Positions 46,244-60,137 are shown, counted from the stretch's first letter. The stretch is 64,000 nucleotides of DNA from Triplophysa rosa (GCF_024868665.1 NC_079893.1:6837854-6901853); one strand, 5' to 3'. The notes: a model not told the origin generated them from the sequence alone. Numbers and translations: made by a program.

Positions 46244-49059
46244 TCTTGAATCAGTAATGCAGCACTAATCTCAGCTCCAAGTAGTACGTCAAGCACCAAA
46301 TATCTCTGCATCGATGGGCAACAAATGGAAACTTAATTTTTACTGAAATAAAATGATCCATTTAAATATGGAGATGTAAATGGGTTCCAGGCACATTAAG
46401 TAAAATAAACAAAAAAAATGTAAACGTATAATCAGACATTTCCCCAAGCCTTCCAAGTGATTTCTTAATTCCTTAAAGTTTATTGAATGTGTAAATGAGA
46501 CATGTAATATATTAATACAGTACTCGGCAACTACAAATAATTGTCATTTATTCCAACCAAAATGTGTAATAAACAGTGCTCTCTCAACAAGAGCATGCAT
46601 AATCAATAGACGCTACTTACAAATTAGCACCTAATAAGATGGAACACAAGTTTATAATTACAGCCGCTGTCCTTTAAATGAGTATTAACAGAGACTAATT
46701 ACTGAGCGGTTGCTCTTTAGCTGCTGAACGTCTGACATGAGTCAAAGACTGGAATGTGCTCTGTTAGGTGCAAGGGTCACGGCTAACAAGACAAAGGCTC
46801 CAATATACATATGGAGGATGAAAAATGACATCAGTATAAATAAATACAAGAATAAATAAAAGAATGCAGACATAAATAAACATTGAAATGTAGAAATCAA
46901 CATATAAACTAAAAAATATGGCCTTTCCAAAAAGTTCCATACATTTCCTTTTATTTGTACGATTTCTACCTGTATTTATTTAGTTGTAGTGTTGATGGAG
47001 TCCAGACATCAGAAAAAAATTCATGCGTTATGAGTGTGACAAAAAAGGATGCACGTTTTTGAGAAACAACATACTTTTTTTTAAATTTCTGTGAATTAAA
47101 ATGTGCAAACCATAAGCAATAATTCCCAACAAATGGAGAAGGGATGGCTCTTTATAGAACATAATATAGTTATTCTATTTTAATTCTCACGTGCCCATTT
47201 ATGAGAAATATAGACCGCTATGGATGTGAAAATTCGCTTATCTGATTATTGAAAATGATGCTTAAAACAACGACAACAAAAAATGCTTTCAAAACTTTCG
47301 AGACTTCACATTTAAACCACCAAATATTGATTTTATTGAATATGAGACCTTATATCAATTATGTTTTATATACAGTATCTTATATATATTCGTGTCACAT
47401 GGACCCTTGTACTGAAAAATAAGTGTTGTAAATCCAAGAAAGCATGCTAGGACACTAAAATACACTGATACCTTTAGGCTAAATAAGAAGAAACCGAAAG
47501 ATATACCCACATCCAGGCCGTCACTCAAATTACACAGAGATTCACAGTAATCACATTTGTTCTCTCCACATGTAATCTATTCACTTGGGGACATAGCGGA
47601 GTACAAATTGCTTCTTGTTAGGAGCGGAGCGAAGTCAATCAGATGGCCTTCCACTCATGTTTTTTAAATCAGGGATAATTTATGCACTGACATTTCGTAA
47701 TTGATAGGACGCCTGTTCAAAAATGAATGGGTGGACTGGACACTGACATGTTTTCAATTGTACCTCTGCTAGTTGTACACACAAAAACACAATTGATTTC
47801 ATTGACTTCGCATTAGCAACAAACCTGAAAGCTGAAGAGGTCCGGGGAGATTATTGTCACTGCTTTTCAAAACCAAAACAACAACAACAAAGAACAGAGA
47901 ATGAATCATGTTTGTTATTTAATTCCATTATGTACCTAATGGACCTGTTTGCTTGTCTCTTTTGCCCATTTTATCTATTTGTCACAGGCAGGTAATATCT
48001 GTACTAAAATACAGATTTTCATCTGTTGAAAAACACATTAACAATCAAATGTTTCGAACACTGAGACCTGCAATAGTGTTTAGTGACAGTTTACAAAGCA
48101 TCGTATATCATGATCATTTCGATGTTTAGAGCTGTGATGGGAATGGGCTCTTTTGACGCCATAGTTTTGCACCAGCAAGCATCACCATGTAGTATTTAAT
48201 GCTGTTTATCGTAAAAATCTCAATCATTTTGCTCAGAGCTCCAACGATGTCTTTAAAGGTGTTTCCATGGCAATGCAAGCGTTTTGACTAAAAAGAGCTC
48301 TCAGGGAGAATATTTTCCTTTATAACTTTGTCATCATCATAAACATTAGTATTATACACTCTCGCGCTCACGCACAGACACATCAGTGGAGCCCATTAAA
48401 GGCAGCTATAAGAGACGGGGCCTAACGGTAAAGGATGATCAAAAAACCTCCCTCACAAAGCGGAGGTTATTTTTACAGATTTTAAAGGGAGGGATGATAA
48501 ATCTAAGTTGGGAGGCAGTAATAAGAGACTGTGGCAGGCAACACAACATTATCGGGTTGTTTGTGTTGTGTGGAAGTGCTAGAGGGAGCGGGGTTACCGA
48601 GCAGAGCCTTTAACCGCGCGACACTCTCTGATTGATAGCTGAATAAAGGTCGTTCCGTGTGATGAATGAATATTTCGATATAACCCAATCACGGCGCACG
48701 GGAAAACAGATGACTGGGTGAGACTGAGATGAGAGGGTCCACCCGGGGCACGGCATGCGGGGCCGACAGAAACACTAAATCACCAAATAACAGAATTGAA
48801 CTTAGTGTGGGCATAAAGGTGGACAGACGGGGTTGAAAATGTTAGCTGGATACTCTCAGATGTTCTGTCAATACTAAGCCCATTAGAAAGATGAGGAGGC
48901 TGGGGAGAAGCATGAGATGGTGCCAATGGTCTTTTTACGAGACATTTAGAGGTCATGCTCAAAAGTGAACTAAGGTCATGGTGGAATTTGTTGTTTGTGA
49001 ACATGTTTTGTGGTGTGCGTCCCGACGCTATATATGGTCAAGTTGACAAGTAGAGCCAA

Positions 49060-49130
49060 ATCTTTCATTTAGCTTAACTGGTAGAATGCTAGACACGCCA
49101 AGGTCCTGTTTGATTCCCAGGGAAAGCACA
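49060..49130 (+). repeat. tRNA-like SINE piece
   Basis: 'ttagcttaactggtagaatg' resembles a tRNA D-arm, followed 20-odd bases later by 'tgtttgattcccagggaaag', a decayed box B. It is degenerate and not a functional tRNA. Confidence 0.5.
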
Positions 49131-49211
49131 TGCTTGTAAAATGTGAAGGTTGACGGCATGAATTCGTATGTCATTTATTTCAATTGTGTACAATCTACTT
49201 TTGTTCCAATA

Positions 49212-49782
49212 CAGTACCGCAGAGATGACGCATTTTTGTATGCGAAACCCAGAGATAGCATTTTAGCACTTACGGTTCCATCACCCAAGTCAATGGGTTT
49301 TTTTGAATCGGTTTTTGGTTAAATGAAAAGTTTGTGGTTAACCTCTCAATACCTCTAAACATTTTCACGTTTTATTCTATGACATAAAACGCAACAGTTG
49401 TAACCCGCTCGTGATTTTTGATAGCTTTATCGCATCTTAAAAACGGTTGCTAACAAGTTGCTAAAAGCAACTACATCCTTTGGTGGGGACATTAAACGTC
49501 ATCACACAAATAATGCAACACGGACATAAATCTCTAAAAATATTGTTGGGGATTAATTCACGGAGTAATTACTAACCAGGTAACATGATAATAAAGTTGA
49601 AAAGGTTGTCGGAAGCTTGGTGGTGGTGACATTGCTATCGAGCGATCATAGTGTAGTCTGTTTATAGCATCATGTTAGCTTTTTACGTCTGGGAAAAATC
49701 CATAGGCTTTCGATCGAAGGAACCAGTGGGGCGCTAACTTGCGGGTTGGCCTACAAAAATACGTCATCTCTGCGGTACTTTT
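49212..49782. mobile_element. Non-autonomous element with ~27-bp inverted ends
   Basis: The left end AGTACCGCAGAGATGACGCA and the right end, on its own strand, AGTACCGCAGAGATGACGTA are nearly identical and continue into 'tttttgta' on both. The 571-bp interior has no transposase. No clear target duplication was read. Confidence 0.7.
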
Positions 49783-50240
49783 CATTCTTTTTTCCAAATA
49801 ATCGTATTTTTTTAGTACAATTTTCATTACAAATTTATACGAAATCGGCACCTAAATAAGTTCCAAAATGGTCGTATTCCAGTCTGTTAACTCATTTCCC
49901 GCCATTGACAAGATTTTCACTCATTTATAACAAGACTGTTTTCACTGTTATACAGTAGGGGGTGAAAACAGCATTTACAGATCCAAAAACAAGCATCTGG
50001 ATGAAGTATTTGACAAAAACACAATTTTCTCAGCTTTTTTGAATGTTGGATTTTTTAAGAAAACTTCCCACATTCAGGAAGAGATAAAAACGAACATACG
50101 AAAACAGAATAACATGTTTTTGTGTGTGTGTGTTTAAAAGCAGAGGCTTTCTAATTTGATATATTGTAAGTTCATAATTGATAGAAGAAAATACTCTCAT
50201 TCTTGCGCTGGCTGGCAACTAAAAAAATGCTTGCAATGTT

Positions 50241-50310
50241 GGCGCCAGTGGTTCAGCGGATAGCGTGCCGACATGTTGAGCAAAAAGCGCTGTGGGCGAC
50301 CCGAGTTGGA
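50241..50310 (+). repeat. tRNA-like repeat piece
   Basis: 'agtggttcagcggatagcgt' looks like a tRNA-derived SINE head with a D-arm. The later 'cgacccgagttggagc' could be a decayed T-arm. It cannot fold into a proper cloverleaf. Confidence 0.35.
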
Positions 50311-52085
50311 GCGCTGTCTCATGGTCCTTTCACGACTCCTGTACCCCTCTCTCTCATATAATTTCCTGTCTCACTAAACCCTCCTCTCTAGAAAAAAACT
50401 GGCAAGAGTTAGGTAAGCTAGTCAATTATCTAAAGGGGCTTTATTTATTGAATCTGTTTTACGTAAGATGTTCTTTTCAATAGCTGATAAGCTTTCAGAT
50501 TCTATTACTCAATATCTGATAAGAGGATGCATTATTTTACAAAATTGCTCTGTTGAAAAATGTAACAAGCTGCTTTGTTGTCCTGCTAGCATACACAGGC
50601 TGCTGCTTGTCAACAGTGTGACTAATTTCTCAGCAGGATACACTATTGTGCCTTCATGATAATAAAAAAACAAAACAGCTGCAGAAAAACATGGATTTCG
50701 CGAATACCCTTTATAACATCCTTTATATCAAACATACTGAAAATGCGCACTTATTCGCTTCATCACGAATTGCATTCTGACGCATTCTGCAACACAACGA
50801 TGTGTGAAATTAAGTTGGGTACAGTTTGTTTCTGAGCATCATTTGTATGGCAGTTGATAGACTGTTAAATTCTATTACATGTGGTCTAGTTCTGTAAAAT
50901 GCATACGAAACTCATATTTCACTGCAGGAGAGACTCTGGTTTCTAATGCATGTCTATAGCCATTTAAAAAGACTTAGGAGGAATTGCAGAGGCTTAATTG
51001 ATTCTGCTACACACTAATTACCACACAAAACATCAAATAGCCATTTAGTAAAACATCAAAGAAGTCAATGGAAAATCATCAATTGGTTAATCAAGTCGTC
51101 TTGCTTAATGAACAGAAAATGGCAGATACGTCATGGCCTCTTCTCAATTAAAGAGCTCCACGCACACATTACGGGCCTGCCATCGTATTAACGTTGTATT
51201 TCATAAGCCATTGTAATGCATAATTTTTATTATGGCTTCGGCTGACTCATTTGATCCTTTATCACTACGGCTGCGGCAATATCGGGATGTAGAAGGCAAC
51301 AGATAAAACTGACACGTCTCACTCCAGTTACAGTAACTGTGTTTCTCTTTCTGCCCACGGAAACGCTCATCTGCATGTCCAATGGATCAAGTCTCGCACT
51401 CGGATTAAAGTCGGAAAAGCTCAGTCCTATCCATTTTTATATCTCTTGCCTTCTTATGTGACTTTCTCCTTTTTGACACTGCACGAACCATCTCATGTTT
51501 TTTATATTATTTATCAGGTGAGGCATGCTCAGGTTGCAACCTTGACAAAGCTGATAAAACTCATAACGTCTGCTGACTGGTGAATGTATTCTGGTAAGTC
51601 GAACAAAACTGTTGTCTTGTCACACTTTAAGGTCCGTTTGGCACATCCTGTGCGACGTTTTTTATTCCGCCGCCAACGTTAACAGGTTACAGCATCCGCA
51701 CCTCACGAGTTAGCAGGCCCAGGAGAGCCGCTGAAAGCAGTTTCCGCGCCGTGCCTATTTTTGCCACGTCACATGCTGAACTCTGCAGAAATGTGTGGAA
51801 AATGCCTTGTAAACCTTTTCATGAAGTATTATCTTTTGCAATAAAGGCTTTTATGAAGGGACATAAAATAATGCAAACTAGTCAACTGTTGTTTTAAAGA
51901 CTATATGCCCGTAAAAAGTGCAGGCATGCAACCAGCATTTTCCATTTAAGACCAAATCCAGATGTTTTAAGCAATGTATTTGGAGTTTGGGTTACATTCT
52001 GTCTCCTTTGGAATTTAAACGTGATCCTGCTCCTCCTGTAAATTGGATTTCATAAGAATCAAATGTGTATTAATCCTCATAAATT

Positions 52086-52140
52086 AAAGGGACAGTTCAC
52101 CCAAAAATGAAAATTCTGTCATGAAATACTCACCTTTATA
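52086..52140. repeat. Solo MITE arm
   Basis: 'aaagggacagttcacccaaa' through 'atactcacc' matches the outer arm of the common foldback MITE. No partner arm follows directly. Confidence 0.75.
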
Positions 52141-52644
52141 CCACGGGGCTGTTGAATGCTTCAATCTGATTGGTTGACAAACGTTCTTTGGGTAAGCATT
52201 AACTTTCGGTAAATGCACACCTATGAAGGTGTTCCAGGTCTGCTGACCGAATTACAGTCCCATATCACTTCGCCAAGTTTAAACAACAGAAAGGTTATAG
52301 TGTAGCCTACAGGCCATCACCGCACACAGCACCCTGCTCTTGATCTGACGTTTATAATGTCAAACTTTACTGTTAATGGAAACGCGTGCAAAGTTTCGTT
52401 TCATTAAACAAAGCATTTCAAAAGCAATAAAGAAATACATATACTGAAATCGAATAAATAAAATAACAAATAAACAAAGGTTCGTTTTCCTCTTCATGCT
52501 GCTTATAACTGATGACAAATATATTTTGATAGACCTACTAAGTTGGCGTGATTTTTTTTACTGCTGTGATACAAACAATACGAGGAATAAATAATATTAT
52601 TATCTCTGGCTTTCTGTCACATTGCTGCAAACACGCAGGTGTGG

Positions 52645-52706
52645 GCGCGGTCTCTCGCTCGCTCTCTCTCTCTCACACACACACGCACACGCACACACAC
52701 ACACAC
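52645..52706. repeat. (CT)n-(CA)n microsatellite
   Basis: A CT-rich run passes into an interrupted CA repeat (cacacgcacacg...). Confidence 0.9.
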
Positions 52707-52861
52707 CACGTGGCTCAAGCTCAAGAGTCTGTTCGCTCTATGAGATGCGCAAGAAAGTAGTTCTAACATCAACAGCATTTAAAAGACGATAACATGACAA
52801 ACATTGAAATTAAACATTTGAACAATGTCCTGTGGTGTGGTAACCGTGGTATAATAATTCC

Positions 52862-53035
52862 TTACGTATACATTTCTGTGTTCAGTTGAACAAAGATATT
52901 TGGAAGAATGTTACAGTAGCAGTTCTGGGGCACCATTGACTACCATAGTTGGAAAAATTAAAATGGCAGTCAAAGGTGCCCCAGAACTGTTTGTTTTCCA
53001 ACATTTCTCAAAATATCTTCGTTTGTGTTAATTTA
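52862..53035. repeat. Internal part of a foldback MITE
   Basis: 'caaagatatttggaagaatg', then 'ggggcaccattgactaccat' and its inverse 'ggcagtcaaaggtgccccag' mark the inner arms of the common MITE. The outer arms are lost on both sides. Confidence 0.75.
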
Positions 53036-53844
53036 TACTGGTTATTAAAGGAAACATTCAATGTAGGGACCCAGAAATCACAGTGTCCTGTAAAAGCATG
53101 ACATAAAATACAGAAGATTGCAGTGGTGGACAGAAAGGACAAATGAAAACAGAGAATCTCTGGACAACGGAGTGGAATTGTGTTCAGTGAATCAAAGCAA
53201 ACAAGGTTAGCTTTCATATAGTACACTGCAATGGATCAGTCGTACGAACACAAAAGACAGAAAACAGGAAGTATAGGGGTATCACAATAAGCAATGTCCA
53301 TTTTTAGAGGGTGCAAAGGGTGGAAAACAAGTTTTGACTTACACACACATGCACGCACACACAAGTTATGAACAAAAGCTCTGATTCCTAAATTCCAAGA
53401 AACAAGCTGAAATGTGATGAGAGGTATCCTTTGATGCCTCCACTGCTATCATATCCAGTGTAAAATCTTATTTTCAGATTTAGCAGTCTGAATTCTGGAT
53501 CCTCTCTCTTTGCTCTGTCTTTATCCACCCTGATTTTCTCTCATCGTTCCTACGCTTCATTCGCCTCGGGGAAATATTTCCTCCCACACTGTAATTCTGA
53601 CTGTTGCTCATGTATTTAGTTATTTTATTTACTTGTTTATTTATAAAACTCATCTAGCTTCTGAAGTTCCTGACTTTAAATGCTAGATTCCAAACTATAA
53701 AACTGGAGCCTCTGGAGTTGGCAACATTGAATGCAATACAACTGTGAGACTCAATCAACAAAAGTTTCTCAGTCTCATTTGACCAAACAGCTATAGTAAG
53801 ATATTTAATTTAAAAGCCTGCTAAAAATATATATATTTAATATT

Positions 53845-54045
53845 TATTAATCTCGTCTCGTCCTGTATCGTAGCACATATCATAACATACAGTATCATAT
53901 ACCACAGCATAATATATCATAATGTACCGCAGCGCACAGAAATGATCATATCGTACCGCATCACATATAATATCATATCCTATCACACCGTATACCATAC
54001 CATATCGTATCATATATAATATAATATCATATATCGTATCATTTG
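53845..54045. repeat. Degenerate 'atatcat/cgtatc' array
   Basis: Variants of 'catatcgtaccgcatcacat' and 'tatcatatataatat' recur across 200 bp with no strict period. Confidence 0.7.
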
Positions 54046-54730
54046 TCCATGGATAATGCTGAATGTATTACAATTTTGTCAAAATATAATTTCACAGTTA
54101 CGTTTTAAAAATTACGAGTCAGTAGATTAAATTCCCTTCAGATTTCAAACTCTTTCAATTACCAAACATGACATTCTGAAAACATGCGCTTTAGAATAGA
54201 TCCTGCCGTTACAACCACTTCAAAAAGAAACCTACTCGTTTTTAAAGGAATTAAAACCTCCAGCTTTATAACAGACTTTATAAGCATCATCATCACATTA
54301 CCTGATTTTGATATATTCCAGCTGCCATGAGACATCTGCAAGCATGTGATGCCATTCGGAATTAATTACAATTAATTTTACTTTGACAGTGCAGAGTGCA
54401 ACAGCTAATCAGGACTTCAAGTGCTTGTACGTCTCACAGAAATGACGCTAAAAATAAAGACACACGTGCCAAGATCAGAGGGCCATCACCGCTGAGAATC
54501 ATCTAATGTGTCATTTAAAATCAAGAGCCCTCCATTTGGAATCATCAGGACTTCAACTAGAATTTAAAATACTTCTGGATCTCACTCCAGGAGTAGGAAT
54601 TCATGGGCAAAAAAATTCACACCAGTGTGACAAATGATTCGCTGAACTGAGCAGCGATATTTTAAACATCTAATATGAGGCAGTGGAAATACAAATCCCT
54701 CAAATATATATTTATGTATGTGAAATGGTT

Positions 54731-54920
54731 TCATCGGTCGCACACGCGTGGCCCGAAGTCAACTTCTGGTCTGTGTTTGGTTATAACGTAACAATTCATT
54801 TTATATTTAATTTATCGTATTATTAATTGTTTATTTGTATATTAATTGTATTAAAATACATTAAAATTGCGCAACAGTTATTGATTCTTTGTGGAGGTCT
54901 ACCGGAAGTTAAGAAAGATT
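54731..54920 (-). repeat. Interspersed repeat, copy 2 (inverted)
   Basis: Read on the minus strand it matches the repeat at 18010-18200. For example 'cttctggtctgtgtttggtt' here pairs with 'aactaaacacagagcggaag' there. The ends again carry 'ccggaagttaa'. Confidence 0.6.
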
Positions 54921-57286
54921 TATAGATAGGCCTAGTCAGTTTTTATTTTCCAAGTTATGTACATCACCAGTTATGTATTGTGTTCATAAAATGATTTGTG
55001 GAAATGACATTTTTGGAATAAAATTAGTTTCTCATCATTTTCTTAGTTAGTGTGCCCTAAATACATACAACAGAGAATAAATAATGTGTTTACTTTTGAT
55101 ATTTACCTTGATTTTTCTTCTCAAGAAGGCTCAAGCAATGCAGCAATGACACATTTCTTAAATTAGTGACTACATTTTTTAAACTTCAACTTTCAACTTT
55201 TGTCGAGAAAAAAATATCTTGGAAACCGATGCCACGATATCAGAGTTTCACAACATGGTTATCGTGGCCAAATAATCAATGGTGACGATATTATCACAAT
55301 ATCTGTTGGAATATAATTGGTACTATGAGTCAAATTCACCTTTAATTTGTTTTATTTTGTGTTTTTTAGGCCAATGAATTACACTGAAAATATGAGTGTA
55401 GTGAGGTGGAAAGAGAGAGTATGTAACCATTGTGTCTCTTAAGGCAAAAGTTTAAACAAGTGCTAAATCATTTACAATACTGTATGTGTAAAATTAGAAC
55501 GGTATCTATAATCGTGGTTGTAAAACCGCGGTTACTGGTATCACTGGTATATTGTGACACCTTGAAGAGTATGATTATTTTTATATTTGAATGATATATT
55601 TTATAATTAAAGATACATAGAAATACACACTGTATATTGAATATAATGTACATAATAAATGGTCATTCAATACAGGTTTTTTGGTACTGAAGATCCTCAG
55701 ACCTTTACCCTCTGTAACACACGAACACATAAAGATATGATAAGAGTATAAGAAAGTGAAGTGCAAAGTCTTTCCCCACAGACATTTCGAATCAAGGCAG
55801 AATGGAAATGGCAAATCTACAGAGGAGGTTAGAGAGAGGAGATCCTCTGTGTGTGTGTTTGTCAGGGTGAAGTGGTCTCTCTGAGGTATACTCCAGACTT
55901 CTGTCATGGGTAGATATGAAGGGGTGAATGGAGTAAGCACTTGGGGTTTGAAGGAAAAAAGGCATGATAGAACCCGACAGCAGTAAGGATGACCACACAC
56001 TGAACATTACTAGCCACTAAACGGATGGCAACGGCAACCCTTAGCAACTACTTCATCTCTACGGTGACAGCTCAGGGCCTTTAAATCACACCGACCATGG
56101 ACGTGACCTTCACGCTCTCATTTAAGGGACTCTTTCTTTCTAATGCCACACACACAAACACTAGGAATACAAAGAAATATGTATAGCTGTATTTGACTTT
56201 TATACAGTAGTTAGATTGAGTGCACCTCTTGTGTATAGCATTTTCAAATGTACAGTTTCTTTTTCACAGGAATCCAAAAATATCGATGACTCATTTTGCA
56301 CTACACATTTTGTCCAATCAAATTGAATGCATCTCCTTCTAATATTACCATTCACTATGGTCACTACGACGTCTATTCGATCTGGATTGGAAGGATCCAT
56401 ATGGCAACCATTTGGAGATCCATTCTGCTGAGCCCACACATTAAGGATATTTAGTCTTCAGGGGGGATTATTACATGCCATTAGATGGTGTGATGTGTAT
56501 GGCATGATGTAGGACCCTAAAGCTGACACTCTGGCTGTGGTAAACGGTCATCTTTCTTTTCTCCATCTCTACATTCATCTCTCTCTTGGGTGTAGGCATA
56601 GCTATATAAAGACCTAAATAGATCCACTCATGGTTCTGATGGTCTCTTGCTAACCAAAATGGATAAGGGGCCTAACCTTGACTTGGTTATCTACAGTTGC
56701 TTTGGGAACATCCTAGTGTTAAAACATGAGTGTGCATTAACTGGGGAAAAGAGTCTGTTTTTGTACAGAGTGATTTTTGGAGTCTTTACAGCACTTGTCA
56801 GATTCTTTTATGGCAAGATGTGAATAAGAATGTTGAGTGTGTCTTTTGGCTGATGCCCCCGATCTTGACCTCTGACAGCAGAAACTATAGAGCTGTCTGT
56901 GTTTCCTAGAACATGTGTTATGTTTATTTAAAACGGACGAGTCATTCCTCCTATTTTTACATCGAAAACATTGCGCGTATCACCGCTAGTTCAAATCTAT
57001 GCATATATACAGTAACGTTATGTATAGTATCTTCCATTCTTGATAACACAACAGTTTGTTCTAGGCCATTATTCAAATAGTGATGATATGCATCAAATAA
57101 CAGCACATTCTGGTTCTGGTTCATTTCTTTTTCGACTATTTCAGCGAAATAAATAAATGATTAGCTTGCCCAACCTGTCTCACAGGAATTCGTAACTATT
57201 TTACGAGGTGGCTATTTCGTACGAATTCGCACAATGTAAATCGTACAAAAATGTACAGTTACTAGAACAATAGTAAAGCCCCACTC

Positions 57287-57467
57287 TATCTCATTTACTT
57301 CAACAGAAAGGTATGTTTAAATTGACTTTAAATGAAGGCAGAATAGGTGATCCTGTCCAGAAAATGTTTTTGTCATGCTGGTTGGAAATCAGGATCACCT
57401 ATTCTGCCTTTAAGTAGCTCATTTAAAGTCAATTTAAACATACATTTCTGTTGAAGTAAGTGAGATA
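57287..57467. repeat. Long near-perfect hairpin (about 70-bp arms)
   Basis: The left arm 57287-57356 and right arm 57390-57467 are inverted copies with few mismatches. The right arm carries nine extra bases near 57412-57420. The loop is about 33 nt. I saw no second copy in the window and no flanking duplication. Confidence 0.9.
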
Positions 57468-58443
57468 ACAAAGAAATTCATTTATTTTACTGCTGCTGAA
57501 GCCTAACCTCAGGCTCACAGCTGACTGGTCCTTTGCTACTGAACACTCTGCAGCTCAAACAATCTTAGTGTAGACAGCCCGAAAATGTTGAGAATCTAAG
57601 ACTTTGAAAGAAAAGAAGACAGAGAGAGGGTATTTTGCCTGCTCCATCTTCTAAAATTTATCCAGCGTGACACATCCAAACATATTTATTTGAGATATCT
57701 GAGGAGTCCGGGGCCTCTGCTTCCAAAATGCTGAAACATTCACTCACTCACTTTCTCAGTGTTTTCCCTGCCATATGCCATATATCTTCTCTCCACACAC
57801 ACATAGACTCACAACAACACAAACAAGCTCCCTCTGCAAAGTAGCACTGCTGTGTCTCCCCGTTATTGATACGAAAGGAACATGATGGAAGAGCCTGTCT
57901 CTCTGCACCCTACACCCAGAGAGAGAGAGAGAGAGCACAGGCTGTCTGATCAATAGATGGCACTGTGGCTCTTTCTTGCTTATGTGTAAGCGCATGTATA
58001 TGCATGTGTGCACGCATATGCATGCAGCAAAGATCCGGGCTGCACTTAATTATACTGAAGCAAAATCATCAAGATATAATGAAGCACAGGGGTTTAAACA
58101 TGAGCACTTTACTCACGTACGCACACATGCACTGCCCTGACACTTGTGCTACTTCTTCACGAGCTCTATCGCTTATCGTTTTGTATTTCGTCTTGTCCAA
58201 AGTGGCCATTTTCAATAAATCATAAGCGCAACAGAAACGTTGCAATTAAAGCTCAATAACACAGCACAAAAATTCGATTAAGCTTGCCCGGTCTCATGAA
58301 AGCCTGCACTGGAAAAAACATATTTTGGGCTTTTTATTTACAATTATCTAAACATTCTTAAAATGAAATCACCTGAAGTAATTATTAAATATGTTTATTT
58401 ATTAAATGAATACATAACCATTAACACAGGTTATGTAGTAGGC

Positions 58444-59963
58444 CAGTGGTTCCCAAACGTTTTGAAAGCAAGGCACCACTTCGTAGTGTTTTTTTTTCCT
58501 ACGGCACCCCAACCCTGATTTAACTAAATGTACATGCGTACATACATATATAAAATTAAATCCAGATGAGCAAACAACAAATGAAGTATAAACAGCTGCA
58601 TGAATTTATTACAAATGCATTACAACGGACATTATATGAGGTGAAACAAATCATTTAAATGAACCCTCTGTCATTTACAACTCGATGACACATGTAAACA
58701 GATCTTATAGATATGAACCATTTGCCGTATGTGGGAATCGTTGGAACAAAACACATTAGAATAAAGATTGATACTTAATTCTTTAAATAATAATTTAGGT
58801 TCTTATTTGCTTTGTTTAAACTTGACCTTACAACCTAAAAAGGAATCTAAAATACCTGTGCATGGAACCGTGTTATGGGTATTTTAATGAGCTACATGTG
58901 CCTGCTTTTGGGAGCACAGCCTCTTGATACGGGGGTAGATTGTGGATCGTGCTCCACTGACAGGCGCTGCCTTTTTTTGTTTTTCGCGTACGCCAGGGAT
59001 GAGAACCTAGCTCACACAAGTACAAGGTTGAAAACGGCAACAGCACACTGACGGCGCAGTCTGGCGGTCTCACATTAGCACTTTTGGTGCGCACCCGGGC
59101 TCGATTAACGTCAGAGTTCGGTTCGTTTGGGTGATGTGAACTGTCTTCTGAACCCGGGTGAGCACCCGCGAACTGTACCCGAGTACGCTTAAAAAGGGAG
59201 GTCTGGGTGCGGTTCATGTGAACTCCAGTACGCTTCGCTGCTGATATGAACGCAATCGTACTAAATCGCGGAAGTGAACCGCTATTAATGACGTATTATT
59301 TGGTAAAAAATGTGTGCGTGTTTCACTCACTTTTCTGACGAGCGTGACTGACGCGCTCCAAGCAGAGAGCTGCACATCTCATTTCTGTTCGCCTTCAGCG
59401 ATCTTAAGAGCATTTGCAGTACATTCATAGACGAAAGTGCAGTTATGTAGGCTACTGAAGCTTTGGAAACAAAACTAACGGTTCAAAAACAAAAATGTAT
59501 AAAAGTGAAGCGAGCAATGTAATGCATTTTGCCACCTTCTCCTGCGTCGTCGTTAAGCGACAGGGTAAACAGCTGCAGGCTTGATGACGCAAACGACCCG
59601 CGGTTCGGACCCCAAAATAATGAACGCAGTCCAGCGGGAGCAGGGGGAGCAATCGAACTAGGGTACGGACCTGGCAACGGCGAAACCAACACGAGACAGC
59701 TGGGTGTCCCACATGAGCGCGCATCAGTATAATGGGCGGAGCTGAGCGGAGCGATTCTCTCCTGGGAACAGTTCAAGTGGCGGTAAAAAAGATATTTAAA
59801 CTTTACATATGTATGAAATATGTTTTTTCGCGTATTTTCAGTTTCGTTTGGACATGCTCATATGTTGGTGTTTTGATATATTTTAAAATATGTGATGTAA
59901 AAGATTATTATATGGTACTGGAAAAAAGCTTAGATTCGGCGGCATCCACTTTGGGAACCACTG
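58444..59963. mobile_element. hAT-type element (1520 bp)
   Basis: Both ends read CAGTGGTTCCCAAA on their own strand, a 14-bp perfect inverted pair. An exact 8-bp duplication TAGTAGGC flanks it (58436-58443 and 59964-59971). The interior is a mosaic: an AT-rich left third resembling the MITE at 3484, and a CpG-rich stretch (about 58980-59740) that contains a segment shared with 1330-1375. No transposase was recognised. Confidence 0.9.
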
Positions 59964-60137
59964 TAGTAGGCGCTGAGTACATCTCATTTAAACATCCATC
60001 TCCAACATTGCATTTGAATAACAATCAAATAAGCAATAAGAACAAAAACCAAAAATTAAACTAGAATTTGTTTACTTCAATGTGCCTCCTAACACACAGC
60101 CGCCATATTGATAAACTGCCTTTGATCAAAACTTCTT

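Larger units (their letters stand above)
46244..52085. other. Gene-free interval
   Basis: No exon resembling a known protein was found on either strand. The DNA is unusually poor in obvious transposons from 46244 to about 49000. It includes homeobox-type AT-rich words (taattac, taattg) near 46530-46740 and 50940-51330. One repeat with inverted ends lies at 49212-49782, and tRNA-like pieces lie at 49060-49130 and 50241-50310. From memory, the human orthologous side of C4orf33 faces a large gene desert before PCDH10, so regulatory content is plausible. Confidence 0.45.
53036..58435. other. Gene-free interval
   Basis: No protein-coding exon was recognised. The stretch holds a degenerate 'atatcat' array (53845-54045), an inverted copy of the gne-intron repeat (54731-54920) and a long hairpin (57287-57467). 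It also has an AT-rich piece near 54340-54600 with several homeobox-like words that lacks transposon marks and could be regulatory. Confidence 0.4.
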
